The notes: generated by a model from the letters alone, not told the origin. A stretch of 64,000 nt of DNA from Candidatus Poribacteria bacterium (GCA_022825825.1 JAJDWA010000058.1:62001-126000), one strand, 5' to 3'; shown: positions 9,879 through 19,261, counted from the first letter of the stretch. Translations and numbers: made by a program.

Positions 9879-10027
9879 GAAAAGCACATATTCGGGATGT
9901 GTATTGCTGTGGTTATATATCTTTTTGGTCATTAAGACGCATTTAATACCAATTCGGTGCGTGCATAAATATCCTGCAAACGAAGATGCCATCTGGATTT
10001 GAAACGAATTTTAAGAGTGAGGAATTC

Positions 10028-10918
10028 TTATGGATCCGGGGTTGCAAAGTCATACCATTCAAGAATGCGCCAATCTCCACCTTCTCGACGTTCCAAAATA
10101 AAAATCATGTTTCCTGATGGATAGGATTTGCCATGCATGGGAGAGACAAGTTTGAGTCCGTAATCGTAGTCAACCATAGCGATCGTATCACTCAAAAATT
10201 CGATATCTCCATTTCTATAGAGATTCAGTTCAATGCCATCTAACGTATTGAACATGTTCAATGCCCCTTCACGTTCTTGTTGACCACTCCGAAATATCAG
10301 ATCATCATCTGGATTATCAGGCGTGCCCATGTTGCTGACATAGAAGAAGCTATCTTCCCATATCGCGGACATATACCCTTCAATATCGTAAGTTTCGAGA
10401 CTATTTCTCCATTGATCCTCAATCGTGGTTTTTATACGTGAGGTATCAAGATCATAATCGATTTCATCATTTTCTGCCTTTTCTGCGTTGGAATTCTCTT
10501 GTTCTGTTTCCTCAAGAGTGTCCTCCTCCGTAAGAATAGAAGAAAGCCATGCTTGAAACTCTTTGATTTCAGCATCGCTGCTCTGAGCGGTAGGCACGGT
10601 CTCTGGAACAGGTATCATTTCTACTTCAGGAGATTCAATGTTTACCTCTTCTTGTTGTGTTTCTGTGCCCGTTTTAGAAGTGCTCTGAACGAATGGAGAT
10701 TTAGTGATTCTCCGATCCTCTAACTTGACTGTTTTGATGATTCGTTGTGTTTTCTCTACATCAGGCGGTTGGAGTTTCAACGTTTTGAATCCAATGAATC
10801 CGACAGCAAGAACACCAAGGATACCAATGAGTATTTTGAAATTCAACGTCATGACACCTGAAAAGTAACGGGGCTTTATAAGAAAACCAAGGATATCAAT
10901 GATTTTTTTAAACTTCAT
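10028..10918 (-). CDS. Membrane-anchored protein with a C-terminal NTF2/SnoaL-like domain
   Basis: The ATG at 10918 has AAAGGGAAA upstream; a TTG 12 codons earlier is less likely. The 296-residue protein has a hydrophobic anchor (FKILIGILGVLAVGFIGF, about residues 27-45), then a long acidic, Gln/Glu/Thr-rich linker to about 150, then a compact domain from about 165 to the end. That domain has helices followed by strands (MVDYDYGLKLV, MIFILERR, WRILEWYDF), the pattern of NTF2-like folds such as DUF4440/SnoaL. The topology suggests N-in, with the domain outside the cytoplasm. Function is unknown; it is flanked by repeats and a TolB-like gene. Confidence 0.6.
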   Translation of the reverse strand: MKFKKIIDILGFLIKPRYFSGVMTLNFKILIGILGVLAVGFIGFKTLKLQPPDVEKTQRIIKTVKLEDRRITKSPFVQSTSKTGTETQQEEVNIESPEVEMIPVPETVPTAQSSDAEIKEFQAWLSSILTEEDTLEETEQENSNAEKAENDEIDYDLDTSRIKTTIEDQWRNSLETYDIEGYMSAIWEDSFFYVSNMGTPDNPDDDLIFRSGQQEREGALNMFNTLDGIELNLYRNGDIEFLSDTIAMVDYDYGLKLVSPMHGKSYPSGNMIFILERREGGDWRILEWYDFATPDP

Positions 10919-10993
10919 TTTCCCTTTCACTGCTGCGATACCTCCTGCAATCAATTCCGCTGATATTTATAAAGCAACTTGTAGTCGTTGTAC

Positions 10994-11158
10994 AAACGTA
11001 AGTTTGATAAAAGAATTCAATTTTGTTGATAGGGCGAACGTATTCCCTCTTGATAAGGGGTTAGGGGGGTAAAAGTCGCTATTTTAGTGATTTATCCCCT
11101 TATCAGGGGGATTTTAAGAGGAATATGTCTATCCTGTTCTATTATCAAGCTCACGTTA
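10994..11158. repeat. MITE-like element, family B, copy 1
   Basis: It begins AAACGTAAGTTTGATAA (10994-11010) and ends TTATCAAGCTCACGTTA (11142-11158), imperfect versions of the IS982-type terminal repeat. The interior has an inverted CCCTCTTGATAAGGGG / CCCCTTATCAGGGGG arrangement and the stretch AAAAGTCGCTATTTTAGTGA, found again (reverse orientation) at 43121-43303. The rest of 10919-11683 carries another palindrome (11335-11398) and no gene. Confidence 0.7.
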
Positions 11159-11334
11159 TTATATCATAATTTGATTTTCCGTTATAGTCAAAATACTTGA
11201 CATCAGGGTTATTTAGTTTTCTATACTTCTGACGCATTTTATCATGTCCGTTAATGATTTATATTTGTCCGAGCGAGCTTCGATCACTATCTCAAACGCG
11301 GGAATAATGGATCATTGTGGTACTCTACTTCTTC

Positions 11335-11398
11335 CTGTAGGAGCGAGCTTTGCTCGAGACCGTTTGTCCGATGTCACGAGCAAAGCTCGCTCCTACAG
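11335..11398. repeat. Long palindrome of the TAGGAGCG family
   Basis: TGTAGGAGCGAGCTTTGCTC at 11336-11355 is exactly complementary to GAGCAAAGCTCGCTCCTACA at 11378-11397, a 22-base perfect stem (one base more on each side) around a 20-base loop. The outer motif TAGGAGCG recurs at 54792-54852, 56829-56855 and 61010-61036 with different stem sequence. It resembles REP-type palindromes known in other bacteria, such as pseudomonads. A weak TTGACA/TATACT pair 110 bases upstream has a 19-base spacer and is not called. Confidence 0.75.
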
Positions 11399-11611
11399 AA
11401 AAAATTGGGCTTAGAAACTCCGCTAACAAGAGGATATATCCTTAAGTTGACAGTTATAGGTTTCACGTTGTTCTACCCAACCTACGGTATTTTCTAAAAT
11501 CTCAATGCCAATTATACCATAATTTTCAATTTCAGATTGTAAAACCTACTATCAATAAGCCTACTTTTTGGTGAGAGTTCCCTCACGTTTTATCTACTGT
11601 TATGCCACACA

Positions 11612-11652
11612 TTAAAAAAGAAATAGGCAGATACCCAATACGGATACCTACC
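11612..11652 (-). terminator. Rho-independent terminator of the TolB-like gene
   Basis: On the minus strand AGGTAGGTATCC and GGGTATCTGCCT pair around a five-base loop, followed directly by TTCTTTTTTAA. It lies 30-70 bases past the stop codon of the TolB-like gene. A related hairpin with similar stem words (GGCAGGTACCC) terminates the 20206-20778 gene. Confidence 0.75.
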
Positions 11653-11683
11653 TGTGATGCCCTAATGTTCACGAATTACGGTT

Positions 11684-12673
11684 TTACTGCTTTAGTGTTC
11701 CCCACGTTACTTTTTTTTTATCCTGTGGGGTAACAGACAGCACGTCATCGCTGATCCAATCCATTGCGAAGTCGTCCCCTGGTGTGTTTGTCAGGTTGAC
11801 GATTTCTCCTGTAACGAGGTGGTACCGGTAGATTTCATATTTATCGGGCTTGCCCTCCTGCCCTTTTGCCGAAATCAATAGTTGTTTGCTGCCCATAAAA
11901 CATGCACTATGGATTGACCAATTGTCTGGTGTCTCCACAATCTGCCGTTTGTCAGTTTTAATATTATGAATGACAACTTTTTCTAAAACACCCACCCCAT
12001 GACCGAATGTGTTTTCACTGTATACAACAGATTGGCTATCGGGAGACCAGCGCGGATAATTGCGCCGACGCGACACATCTCCCTTGACGAGTTCTCGTTG
12101 TCCGCTACCGTCGGCACGCATCACATAGATAGTGGCGTGTCCTATTGGGGGATTATCCCGATAAGCGATATGTTTGCCATCCGGAGACCAGGACGGAAAT
12201 GTTGTCAACCCATCTGTACGTGTCAGTTGCCGCATCTTGCGGGTGATGAGATTTATCGTCCAAATTTGAGACGGTTGTCCGCCGCGTTTACTATCGAAGG
12301 CGATGTGCTGTCCATCCGGAGACCATGAAGCTCCCCACTCGAAAAGACGATTTCCATTAAGATTATCCTCGTTGTCGTCGGTGAGTCTGTGTTCATTGGT
12401 GCCATCGCTATTGATAATGAATATGGCTAACTTTTGCGATTGCCTCGGTTCCACTGGGAGACTTTTACCAAAAGCGATCTGCTTCCCATCCGGAGACCAA
12501 ACAGGCCACGCACCACTATCTGTTAACCTTTGGACATTGCGTCCATCATCATCCATGACATACAGACGGGCACCTCCCTCGCGTTCTGATTTGAAAACAA
12601 TTTTTGCGTGTGTAAGACTTGGTAAGAATAATAAGAGTAACAAGCAGTAAAGGGGTATACGACGTATGACCAT
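11684..12673 (-). CDS. Exported TolB-like beta-propeller protein with TWG tail
   Basis: The 329-residue protein has a signal peptide (MVIRRIPLYCLLLLLFLPSLTHA, cleavage after residue 23) and five or six TolB/PD40 blades, each with a W-S-P-D-G-K-x-I-A-F/Y core (WPVWSPDGKQIAFGKS, PSWSPDGKHIAYRD, PRWSPDSQSVVYSE). A GGAGGTG ribosome site supports the start. Such propellers bind proteins or ligands in the periplasm. TolB itself is longer and has an N-terminal domain missing here. The last residues, DKKKVTWGTLKQ, match a tail shared with four other exported proteins in this window (see findings). It is monocistronic, with its own terminator. Confidence 0.8.
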   Translation of the reverse strand: MVIRRIPLYCLLLLLFLPSLTHAKIVFKSEREGGARLYVMDDDGRNVQRLTDSGAWPVWSPDGKQIAFGKSLPVEPRQSQKLAIFIINSDGTNEHRLTDDNEDNLNGNRLFEWGASWSPDGQHIAFDSKRGGQPSQIWTINLITRKMRQLTRTDGLTTFPSWSPDGKHIAYRDNPPIGHATIYVMRADGSGQRELVKGDVSRRRNYPRWSPDSQSVVYSENTFGHGVGVLEKVVIHNIKTDKRQIVETPDNWSIHSACFMGSKQLLISAKGQEGKPDKYEIYRYHLVTGEIVNLTNTPGDDFAMDWISDDVLSVTPQDKKKVTWGTLKQ

Positions 12674-12756
12674 TCTTCACCTCCATTCTAAGAATGCATA
12701 AACTAAATGAAGATTAAGTTATTAATTCTGTAATATTTATTTTCCCCAAACCCGGT

Positions 12757-12840
12757 GAATCAACGCCAAATGCGCTTTTTGGCATTTGGCCAAATCAACG
12801 CTGAATACGCGTATGGTCACCAACCGGGCATGGTTACGGA
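12757..12840. repeat. Two tandem AATCAACGC-family hairpin repeats
   Basis: The constant word GAATCAACGC (12757-12766) is followed by a hairpin, CCAAATGCGC then TTTTTGGCATTTGG. A second AAATCAACGC (12792-12801) follows with a different arm (TGAATACGCGTATGGT). The same word recurs at 13071, 46922, 53325, 59981 and 60862, each time followed by a different stem. Confidence 0.7.
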
Positions 12841-12916
12841 ATTACCGAATCTATTTTTTTATCTTCATAAAGTTTATGCTACAAGGTGCGGTTAGATGAA
12901 GTTTAATTATTTATAC

Positions 12917-13036
12917 AGGATGGACGCATTTTTCCTTAAAGCCCTCTGAGTAAAGGGGACTTAGAAGTTAAAAACACCAAAATAAGGACTTTTAACCCCT
13001 CTAACTCCCCTTATCAAAGGGGAATGCGTCCACCCT
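12917..13036. repeat. MITE-like element, family B, diverged copy
   Basis: The ends AGGATGGACGCATT (12917-12930) and AATGCGTCCACCCT (13023-13036) are inverted. The inside has the family-B words: AAAGGGGACTTAGAAG, CTTTTAACCCCTCTAACTCC and TTATCAAAGGGG. Compared with 10994-11158 and 43121-43303 it has lost the outer IS982-like terminal repeats. Confidence 0.65.
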
Positions 13037-13070
13037 ATTTAGTCCAAACCATAATTATGGACACACTACG

Positions 13071-13110
13071 AATCAACGCCTTATGCGCTTTTTGGCATTT
13101 GATGGGTTAG
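13071..13110. repeat. AATCAACGC-family repeat
   Basis: AATCAACGCC at 13071-13080, followed by TTATGCGCTTTTTGGCATTT, close to the hairpin at 12757 but with one arm altered so that the stem is weaker. Confidence 0.6.
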
Positions 13111-13211
13111 GAAACCACATCTGCCAGGGAGTGTGCACATATTTTAGATTTCACTATAATCTTCATGAAACCGCACCTACTGTTGTTATTCGCACATTCA
13201 AATTAATCGGA

Positions 13212-14096
13212 TCATGGTGCGTCTTCAACCTCAACTTGATAGGATTCCGAGTAGACAGTTTGGTCCATTCTATAAACAGTGGCTGTAATAGTGTAGTAAG
13301 CCAACTCCTCATGCTGCCCACCGACATCAGCAGGAAACGTGTAGGTCATTGTTGCACTCCTTTGGACACCGTCGCCCTCGTCTACTTCCCCGTACACATA
13401 CGATCCTTTATAATCTATATACCAGTAAATCTCATCATACGGGCTGTCTGCGATCACCAGAGACTTCCATGGCTCGCCACCAATGGCACGGCAATTGTTA
13501 GAGAACGTTTCGTCATCCGTTGTCGGCCCGATACCGTGGATCTCTTCTTCATCCGTTTCTGGCATGTGTGTAAAATCTTTTGTGTACCCATTTACCTGCC
13601 ACGACTCTTTTGTGAACCCAATAGTCGCATTCAGCGTTACCGTGGCAGACATCGTTAACAGGTCATCTCTTTGGGGCTTAGGAAGTCCTAAACAGGGGAT
13701 ATGTAAGCTGACGCCATCAGAATAACTGTCGTAGATATCCTCCCAAGGCGCAGCAGCCTTTTTAAGCTGCCCATAGGTAATATTTTTCGCATCAGGGGCA
13801 AGGGTAATGCCGTCTGCGTTAGAGACATCAAGACGCACTTCAAAAGTAAAGGTGCATCTTTTCCTTGGGTCATGGTTCTCAAGATAAAAGCTACCGTCCA
13901 GATAGGCAACGCCTGCGCCTGATGGATCATACGTGAGGGAATCAAGCGCTGCATAGGCAGAAACACTTATTTTCTTTGGCGCATGATTATCTACCTTTAA
14001 CTGCGCGAAAACCGAAGACGACAACAAACAAGTATAGGCAATAAACAGAAACATCACAAAACGGGTGATGTGCTTCGATAAATCAAATCTTTTCAT
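13212..14096 (-). CDS. Exported protein of unknown function
   Basis: The 294-residue protein has a signal peptide (hydrophobic FVMFLFIAYTCLLSSS, cleavage after VFA at about residue 31). The mature part is predicted all-beta, with three immunoglobulin- or C2-like sheets: KISVSAYAAL, FTFEVRLDVSNADG, MSATVTLNATIG and ELAYYTITATVYRMD. It has three cysteines (CTF, IPCLG, NNCRA), possibly one disulfide. GGAGATA precedes the ATG at a slightly long spacing. I do not recognise the family. It lacks both the TWG tail and the NFPNPFNP sorting domain. The nearest genes are separated by repeats. Confidence 0.65.
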   Translation of the reverse strand: MKRFDLSKHITRFVMFLFIAYTCLLSSSVFAQLKVDNHAPKKISVSAYAALDSLTYDPSGAGVAYLDGSFYLENHDPRKRCTFTFEVRLDVSNADGITLAPDAKNITYGQLKKAAAPWEDIYDSYSDGVSLHIPCLGLPKPQRDDLLTMSATVTLNATIGFTKESWQVNGYTKDFTHMPETDEEEIHGIGPTTDDETFSNNCRAIGGEPWKSLVIADSPYDEIYWYIDYKGSYVYGEVDEGDGVQRSATMTYTFPADVGGQHEELAYYTITATVYRMDQTVYSESYQVEVEDAP

Positions 14097-14374
14097 TTTT
14101 ATATATCTCCTTAAAAATGAATCTATGCCCTATTCTAAGGGCATATTAGTTGTGTTTATCGGGTTCCCCGTCTTTGTTCGGTAGACCTTCCACCAACTTA
14201 ATAAAAACTCGGGGCACCCTGGCGCTTATACCAATACTCTCTGAATTAACATTGAGAAGGGGCCCCTTCCTGAAAGTATTGTTATAAGCGTTAATGAAAT
14301 TATATAACAAATTGCGAAGAAAGTCAAATATAAATTTGGAAATATGATACAATATGGTGAATTATAAAATAAAA

Positions 14375-14448
14375 AACATTTCGACGGCAACCGCGTAGAG
14401 ACTCCGATTTTGTAGACGGAGCTTTTCAAACGCGCTGGTCGAAATGTT
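14375..14448. repeat. Nested palindrome upstream of the D-threonine-aldolase-like gene
   Basis: AACATTTCGAC (14375-14385) pairs with GTCGAAATGTT (14438-14448). Inside, CGCG pairs with CGCG and CTCCG (14402-14406) with CGGAG (14417-14421). The structure ends 40 bases before the ATG at 14489 and so may lie in its leader. The remainder of 14097-14488 is AT-rich without a gene. Confidence 0.6.
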
Positions 14449-14488
14449 CAATCTACTATAAAAACATGACCATGTTAGAGGAATATCT

Positions 14489-15532
14489 ATGCACATCAAC
14501 GATTTAGATACACCTTGCCTAATTGCTGATTTAGATGTACTTGAGCAAAATATCAATGGAATGGCAACGCACTGCCACAAAATCGGTATTCCGTTACGCG
14601 TTCATACTAAAACGCATAAGGTGTCAAAAATAGCCAAATTACAACTTGACGCTGGCTCTCAAGGAATTACATGTCAAAAATTAGGTGAAGCTGAGGCGAT
14701 GGTGGCAGCAGGTATTGATGACATCCTTATTCCTTACAATATCGTTGGGAAACCGAAGTTGAAGCGGTTGGCAGCGTTATCAAAACGTGCTCGGATTATA
14801 GTTGCTCTCGATTCTGAAGAGACAGCAAAAGGTATTTCTCAGCAAGCGAATGCGGATAGGTGTGTCATCCCTGTTATCTTAGAATTGGATACAGGTGGTG
14901 GACGGTGCGGTGTAGGTTCACCACAACAAGCACACCATCTTGCACAAAAGGTTGTTAAAATGCCAGGTATTGATTTTCAAGGTGTGATGACCTATCCGAG
15001 TAACGTAAACGCAAAGCCGTTTATCGCTGAAACAGTTGATCTCTTGAAGAATGGCGGTATCCCTGTAAAAATAATCAGCGGTGGGGGAACAGGGTCAGAA
15101 GCAGCATCGAAAGAAATTGGTTGCACAGAAACGCGCAGCGGGTCTTATATTTATGAGGGGATGACACGCATCGGTAATTCAGACATGTTATCGCCAGACC
15201 GATGTGTGCTTCGTGTTCTTGTAACAGTTGTTAGCACGCCAACATCCGACAGAATAATCGTTGATGGTGGACAAAAAACGTTTACCAGTTATCCACCATC
15301 GCCCTATGGACATATCATTGAATTTCCAGAAGCAAAAATCTACGGCATGTCTGTTGAACACGGACATATAGATGTAAGTGAATGTCCACATCAATTTCGA
15401 GTCGGTGAAAGGCTCTCTGTAATTCCGTTGCACCAAGGAATGACAAGCAATCTTCACGATGAACTCATAGGTGTACGCGGACAGACAGTTGAAACTATAT
15501 GGAAAATTGCAGGTAGGGGGAAAGTAAAATAA
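14489..15532 (+). CDS. D-threonine aldolase/D-serine dehydratase-family PLP enzyme
   Basis: A fold-type III PLP enzyme (alanine-racemase-like barrel, residues 1-230, then a beta domain) of 347 residues. The PLP lysine is K41 in VHTKTHK, the family signature; GGGTGSE near residue 200 forms the phosphate cup. Known members use a divalent metal held by a His and a Cys or Asp two residues on, ahead of NLHD. Here the site reads LHQGMTSNLHDE (H315-Q-G317), so the second ligand appears lost. Substrate is therefore uncertain. Its stop overlaps the start of the PhyH gene (TAATG), so the two are translationally coupled in an operon with the amidohydrolase. Confidence 0.82.
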   Translation: MHINDLDTPCLIADLDVLEQNINGMATHCHKIGIPLRVHTKTHKVSKIAKLQLDAGSQGITCQKLGEAEAMVAAGIDDILIPYNIVGKPKLKRLAALSKRARIIVALDSEETAKGISQQANADRCVIPVILELDTGGGRCGVGSPQQAHHLAQKVVKMPGIDFQGVMTYPSNVNAKPFIAETVDLLKNGGIPVKIISGGGTGSEAASKEIGCTETRSGSYIYEGMTRIGNSDMLSPDRCVLRVLVTVVSTPTSDRIIVDGGQKTFTSYPPSPYGHIIEFPEAKIYGMSVEHGHIDVSECPHQFRVGERLSVIPLHQGMTSNLHDELIGVRGQTVETIWKIAGRGKVK

Positions 15533-16248
15533 TGATTCGACCAACTCCAGAACAGAAAACACAATGGGAACAAGAAGGGTATCTCGTTTTTGAAAACGCA
15601 ATTCAAGGCGATCAATTGAAACGGCTGCAATCAGTCTTTGATTATTGGGCAACGGAATGTAAGGAAGAATGGTTGGATAGAGTTGAAGCGGGTGAAGCCG
15701 CTGCGACCTTTTACGACATTCCGAACCCATTGGAAAAAGATCCAATATTCATTGACCTGATTGATCACCCAAGCTACTACGGCTCGTTGATGGAATTTAC
15801 AGACGATGACCTGATTTTGTTAGGACCGCAAGTCAGAACGGTTGCACCGTGGCCTGTCAGCTACACAGGATGGCATCCCGATGTAGGACAGAGCAATCCG
15901 CTTCACATTAAAGTGCAAATTTACGTCAACGATGTTCCTACAGGAAGTGGTGAATTCGGCTTTGTTCCCCGAAGTCACAAGCCCAATTCGGGTCCTTATA
16001 AACGGCCGTTGCTGCAGGAGAGTATGCCCGGACACAAAACTTTCCCGGGAAAAGCAGGTACTGCTATTATGTTCAATTCATGTGGTTGGCATACCTCAAT
16101 GGACAATGCTTCGGAGGTGCCGAGAAAATCAATTATTCTGATTTATGAAAAGCGCACGCCAGGACGAATTGGACCTGAGCAGTTCGCCGCTATCTCCGAA
16201 CATTGCACAACACCTGAACGTCGTAAATTGTTTAGCTTGGCTGACTGA
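15532..16248 (+). CDS. Phytanoyl-CoA dioxygenase (PhyH) family protein
   Basis: An Fe(II)/2-oxoglutarate-dependent oxygenase of 238 residues. The metal triad is visible as H115-x-D117 (GWHPDVG) and H187 (GWHTSMDN), followed by the PRKSIIL strand with the Arg/Ser that holds 2-oxoglutarate. PhyH proteins hydroxylate many small substrates, and bacteria with large PhyH families mostly use them for unknown secondary or catabolic steps. It is coupled to the PLP enzyme by a one-base overlap and followed after 47 bases by an amidohydrolase, so it probably shares a pathway with both. Confidence 0.88.
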   Translation: MIRPTPEQKTQWEQEGYLVFENAIQGDQLKRLQSVFDYWATECKEEWLDRVEAGEAAATFYDIPNPLEKDPIFIDLIDHPSYYGSLMEFTDDDLILLGPQVRTVAPWPVSYTGWHPDVGQSNPLHIKVQIYVNDVPTGSGEFGFVPRSHKPNSGPYKRPLLQESMPGHKTFPGKAGTAIMFNSCGWHTSMDNASEVPRKSIILIYEKRTPGRIGPEQFAAISEHCTTPERRKLFSLAD

Positions 16249-16295
16249 ACCTTAATACCCGTGCGTTGCAATCCGACCACAAAGGAAATAATCTT

Positions 16296-17195
16296 ATGCC
16301 AAAAATTGATGCACATGTCCACGTATTTACAAAGGTTTCACCCGAATTTCCACGAGAAGTCTCACCGAATTGGCCTGCTGAACGAGAGGAGTCTGCCGAA
16401 AAACTGTTAGGTGAAATGGACAAACACCAAATTGATCAAGCGGTTCTCGTTCAAATCGGTGGTACAAGTATAGAACACCACAGTTATCTGCTGCATTGTC
16501 TCAAAAGTTATCCGGATAGGTTTCTTGGGATAGGACTTGTTCCAATTGACCATCCAAATCCTGCTGAACACATGGCTGAATTGGCAGATGGAACAGGAAT
16601 AATCGGATTTCGCCTCTTTGATCTCGGTGGGCCAAGAGATATTTTTGCAACAACGGACGCGCGAGCGTTTAAAACATTTCCTATTTGGGAGTATGCCGCT
16701 GAAAAAGATTACGTCATGTGGCTTTATCCGCGTTCAATTGATGCCCATTTGCTGCCATATTTAGTTCAAGCGTTTCCACAGGTTCGGGTGGTTCTCAATC
16801 ATCTCGGCATGACGCCGGGCAAGGGTAAATTCACTCTGGACGAATTCGGCAGACCGCAGATCCAAGTATCGGGTTACAACCTCAATATGCACACAACATA
16901 TCGGATGGCGCGATTTGAGAACGTTACCGTACACCTATCAGGGCAGTACGCGTTCAGCAGGGTGGCATATCCATATAAAAATTTAGCTGGATGGCACGGG
17001 AATTTGCTAAATGACTTTGGGGTAAAACGATTGATGTGGGCGACTGATTTTCCGTGGATTTTGGAAGAACCGGGCTACGGAGAACTTACAACTATTATAG
17101 AAAAACTGTTACCTAATCTATCAGAGTCAGAATTAGCTGATATTATGGGTGGGAATGCCAAGCGGTTCTTACGGTTTCCTAATAGAAATTCGTAG
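16296..17195 (+). CDS. Amidohydrolase-family protein (amidohydrolase 2 type)
   Basis: The ATG at 16296 follows AAAGGA and begins the family start MPKIDAHVHVF; a TTG ten codons upstream is less likely. The 299-residue TIM barrel has H7-x-H9 at strand 1, a GFRLFDL strand, the histidine in VVLNHLGM at strand 6 and D251 in MWATDFPW at strand 8, the metal/catalytic set of this group (relatives include 2-pyrone-4,6-dicarboxylate lactonase). It is the last gene of a three-gene operon and probably hydrolyses or decarboxylates a small product of the two preceding enzymes. It converges on the antiporter gene. Confidence 0.85.
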   Translation: MPKIDAHVHVFTKVSPEFPREVSPNWPAEREESAEKLLGEMDKHQIDQAVLVQIGGTSIEHHSYLLHCLKSYPDRFLGIGLVPIDHPNPAEHMAELADGTGIIGFRLFDLGGPRDIFATTDARAFKTFPIWEYAAEKDYVMWLYPRSIDAHLLPYLVQAFPQVRVVLNHLGMTPGKGKFTLDEFGRPQIQVSGYNLNMHTTYRMARFENVTVHLSGQYAFSRVAYPYKNLAGWHGNLLNDFGVKRLMWATDFPWILEEPGYGELTTIIEKLLPNLSESELADIMGGNAKRFLRFPNRNS

Positions 17196-17244
17196 AATTT
17201 GAGAAAATAAATGAACCCTAAATCTCCTAACGCTTGTGGCAAAA

Positions 17245-18996
17245 TCAGTCAGGTCGCAGACGATATAAACCCAAAAACAGTAGGATAGTAACCCCTGTCC
17301 CAATTACTATTCCGATCCACGATGGTAAACCTAACGCAGCAGGAAGATAACCACATATTAAGGCAATTACTGCAACAGTAAGCGCATAAGGCATTTGTGT
17401 TCTCACGTGATGCATCGGATCGCAACTACTCACAATTGCACTGAGGATGGTTGTATCCGAAATTGGCGAACAGTGATCGCCGAAGATCGCGCCATCTAAC
17501 ACCGCACCAAGGCAGATGATTGTTGTAATCCCGTAGCTATGATTGTCAAGTAGGTATGCAACGGGAACAGCTGTAGGGATAAGTATCGCCATTGTCCCCC
17601 AACTGGTGCCGGTTGCAAAAGAGGTAAGTGATGCAACAACAAAAACAAGTGCCGGAAACCAGAGTGGAGACACAACATCGCTGAGTAGTGAAGCGATAAA
17701 CGTACCTGTCAATAATTTATCACAACTTGCTTTAATACCCCATGCACATAGGATAATGCATATTGGTAAAAGTGTTCCCGAAAGCCCTTCTTTGACAGCT
17801 TTACCGATTTCGGGAAGGGACATTTTAGAAAACATACGTCCGCATATAATTGCTGCAACAAACGAGACAACTGCGGCAGAGGCAAGTATTTTGACGTTAT
17901 TTGCGTTTGAAAGCGCGTCACGCCACGCAGCCAGCAGATAAATTGGTTTTGAAAACACAAATTGCCACATTGATAGGGAGAAAAGAGAACCCTTTTTCAT
18001 CTCATCTGGTGCCAATGCTTCAAGAAATTCGTTCCTATGCCCATCTATCCATAAACCACCAAGAATCAAGCCAAAAAGCAGTGTAAGCGGAATCACCGCA
18101 GAAAGGATTTGGGTTTTGTTGTTTTCTGTTCCAATATCCACAGCGATATTACCCATGACTTTCGCATCGGGTGCTGAAACATCGCCTGTGTCCCGAGCAC
18201 GCATTTGTGCACGCCGCATCATGCCGTAATCACGTCCACTAACAGCATTTATCAGAACAAAGATGATGGTTAAAATACAGTAGAAACGGAACGGCAGCGC
18301 ATCAAAGAACATTGAATAACCATCTTTATCTAAGCCAATATTCTCAGCGACCGCATTAAACAGACCTACCTCATAGCCGATCCATGTGCTAACAAAAGCA
18401 AGCCCAGCAATCGGTGCACTCGTGGAATCAACAATATATGCTAACTTTTCACGACTCACTTTATAGCGATCAGTGATAGGCCGCATCGTAGGACCAACAA
18501 GCATCGCGTTGCTATAGTCACCGATGAAGATAACTGTTCCCATCACAGCGGTGATAAGCTGGGTAGTACGGGGGCCTCTCGCGAGGTGAGATAAAATTGA
18601 AATTGCGCTTGCTATTCCTCCAGATGCTATCACTACGGAAATCATAGACATCATGAAAAGGACAAAAAGGATCACCCAGAGGTTGAAGAGATCAATACCG
18701 TCATTAGAAATGGTAACCGCACGTGCAAACCAAACAACCTCCGAGAAAAATGTGTTTAACGATAAATCTTGCTGAGCCCATGCAAGCAAAAGTCCTGCTC
18801 CAACTGCCACACCAAGACTTAGAAACAGACGCGTTGTTATCACTGCCAAAGTGATAGCGAGTAGCGGAGGAATAACGCTATACCACCACACAACTTTTCC
18901 TTCATCAGATGCGATATTGGGAAATTGCCACATCAGGATAAAGCATATCGCCAAAAAGATTGGGACGCATATCAGGGCTTTTTGTTTGTAACTCAA
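17245..18996 (-). CDS. NhaC-type Na+/H+ antiporter family membrane protein
   Basis: A 583-residue integral membrane protein with about 12-13 hydrophobic segments. It contains the GDYSNAMLVGPTMRPITDRY loop and the later GTSWGTMAILIP and FGDHCSPISDTTILS motifs characteristic of the NhaC/COG1757 antiporters, which exchange Na+ (or amino acids) for protons. The start is a TTG preceded by GAGGT (complement of 19002-19006); no ATG is available upstream. The gene stands alone, convergent with the amidohydrolase. Some members of this family transport amino acids, so the substrate is open. Confidence 0.88.
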   Translation of the reverse strand: MSYKQKALICVPIFLAICFILMWQFPNIASDEGKVVWWYSVIPPLLAITLAVITTRLFLSLGVAVGAGLLLAWAQQDLSLNTFFSEVVWFARAVTISNDGIDLFNLWVILFVLFMMSMISVVIASGGIASAISILSHLARGPRTTQLITAVMGTVIFIGDYSNAMLVGPTMRPITDRYKVSREKLAYIVDSTSAPIAGLAFVSTWIGYEVGLFNAVAENIGLDKDGYSMFFDALPFRFYCILTIIFVLINAVSGRDYGMMRRAQMRARDTGDVSAPDAKVMGNIAVDIGTENNKTQILSAVIPLTLLFGLILGGLWIDGHRNEFLEALAPDEMKKGSLFSLSMWQFVFSKPIYLLAAWRDALSNANNVKILASAAVVSFVAAIICGRMFSKMSLPEIGKAVKEGLSGTLLPICIILCAWGIKASCDKLLTGTFIASLLSDVVSPLWFPALVFVVASLTSFATGTSWGTMAILIPTAVPVAYLLDNHSYGITTIICLGAVLDGAIFGDHCSPISDTTILSAIVSSCDPMHHVRTQMPYALTVAVIALICGYLPAALGLPSWIGIVIGTGVTILLFLGLYRLRPD

Positions 18997-19232
18997 AGAT
19001 TACCTCAAGAAATGTTAATGAGCGTTAGTGATTTCATTCAGATAAAATATCATAAACAGATAAAAAAATCAAGGTTTGCTTTGGTTTTCCACTATGGGGG
19101 TAACGGGTGTGTCCAGTTTTTTTTCAGAAATTTGGGCTAAGGCGTGTTGTCTGAGTCGTTTACTACTTTTCTGTCTGAATCGCAGATTATCGCGGAGGAC
19201 ACTGAAAATCTCCGGACTTTTTCAAATTTGAT

Positions 19233-19261
19233 TTGACATTTTATTTTTTATGTTGTATAAT
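19233..19261 (+). promoter_or_regulatory. Consensus sigma-70 promoter
   Basis: TTGACA (19233-19238) and TATAAT (19256-19261) with a 17-base spacer match the consensus exactly. It faces the exported-protein pair at 19452-20778. The 235 bases between the antiporter start and this promoter contain a GAATCGCAG/CGCGGAGGAC segment similar to 20910-20930. Confidence 0.75.

Larger units (their letters stand above)
12674..13211. other. Repeat-rich intergenic region
   Basis: 538 bases between two minus-strand genes, filled by three AATCAACGC-family hairpins and a diverged family-B element. No gene is supported; open frames entering from 13083 on the plus strand are antisense to the neighbouring gene. 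Confidence 0.6.
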
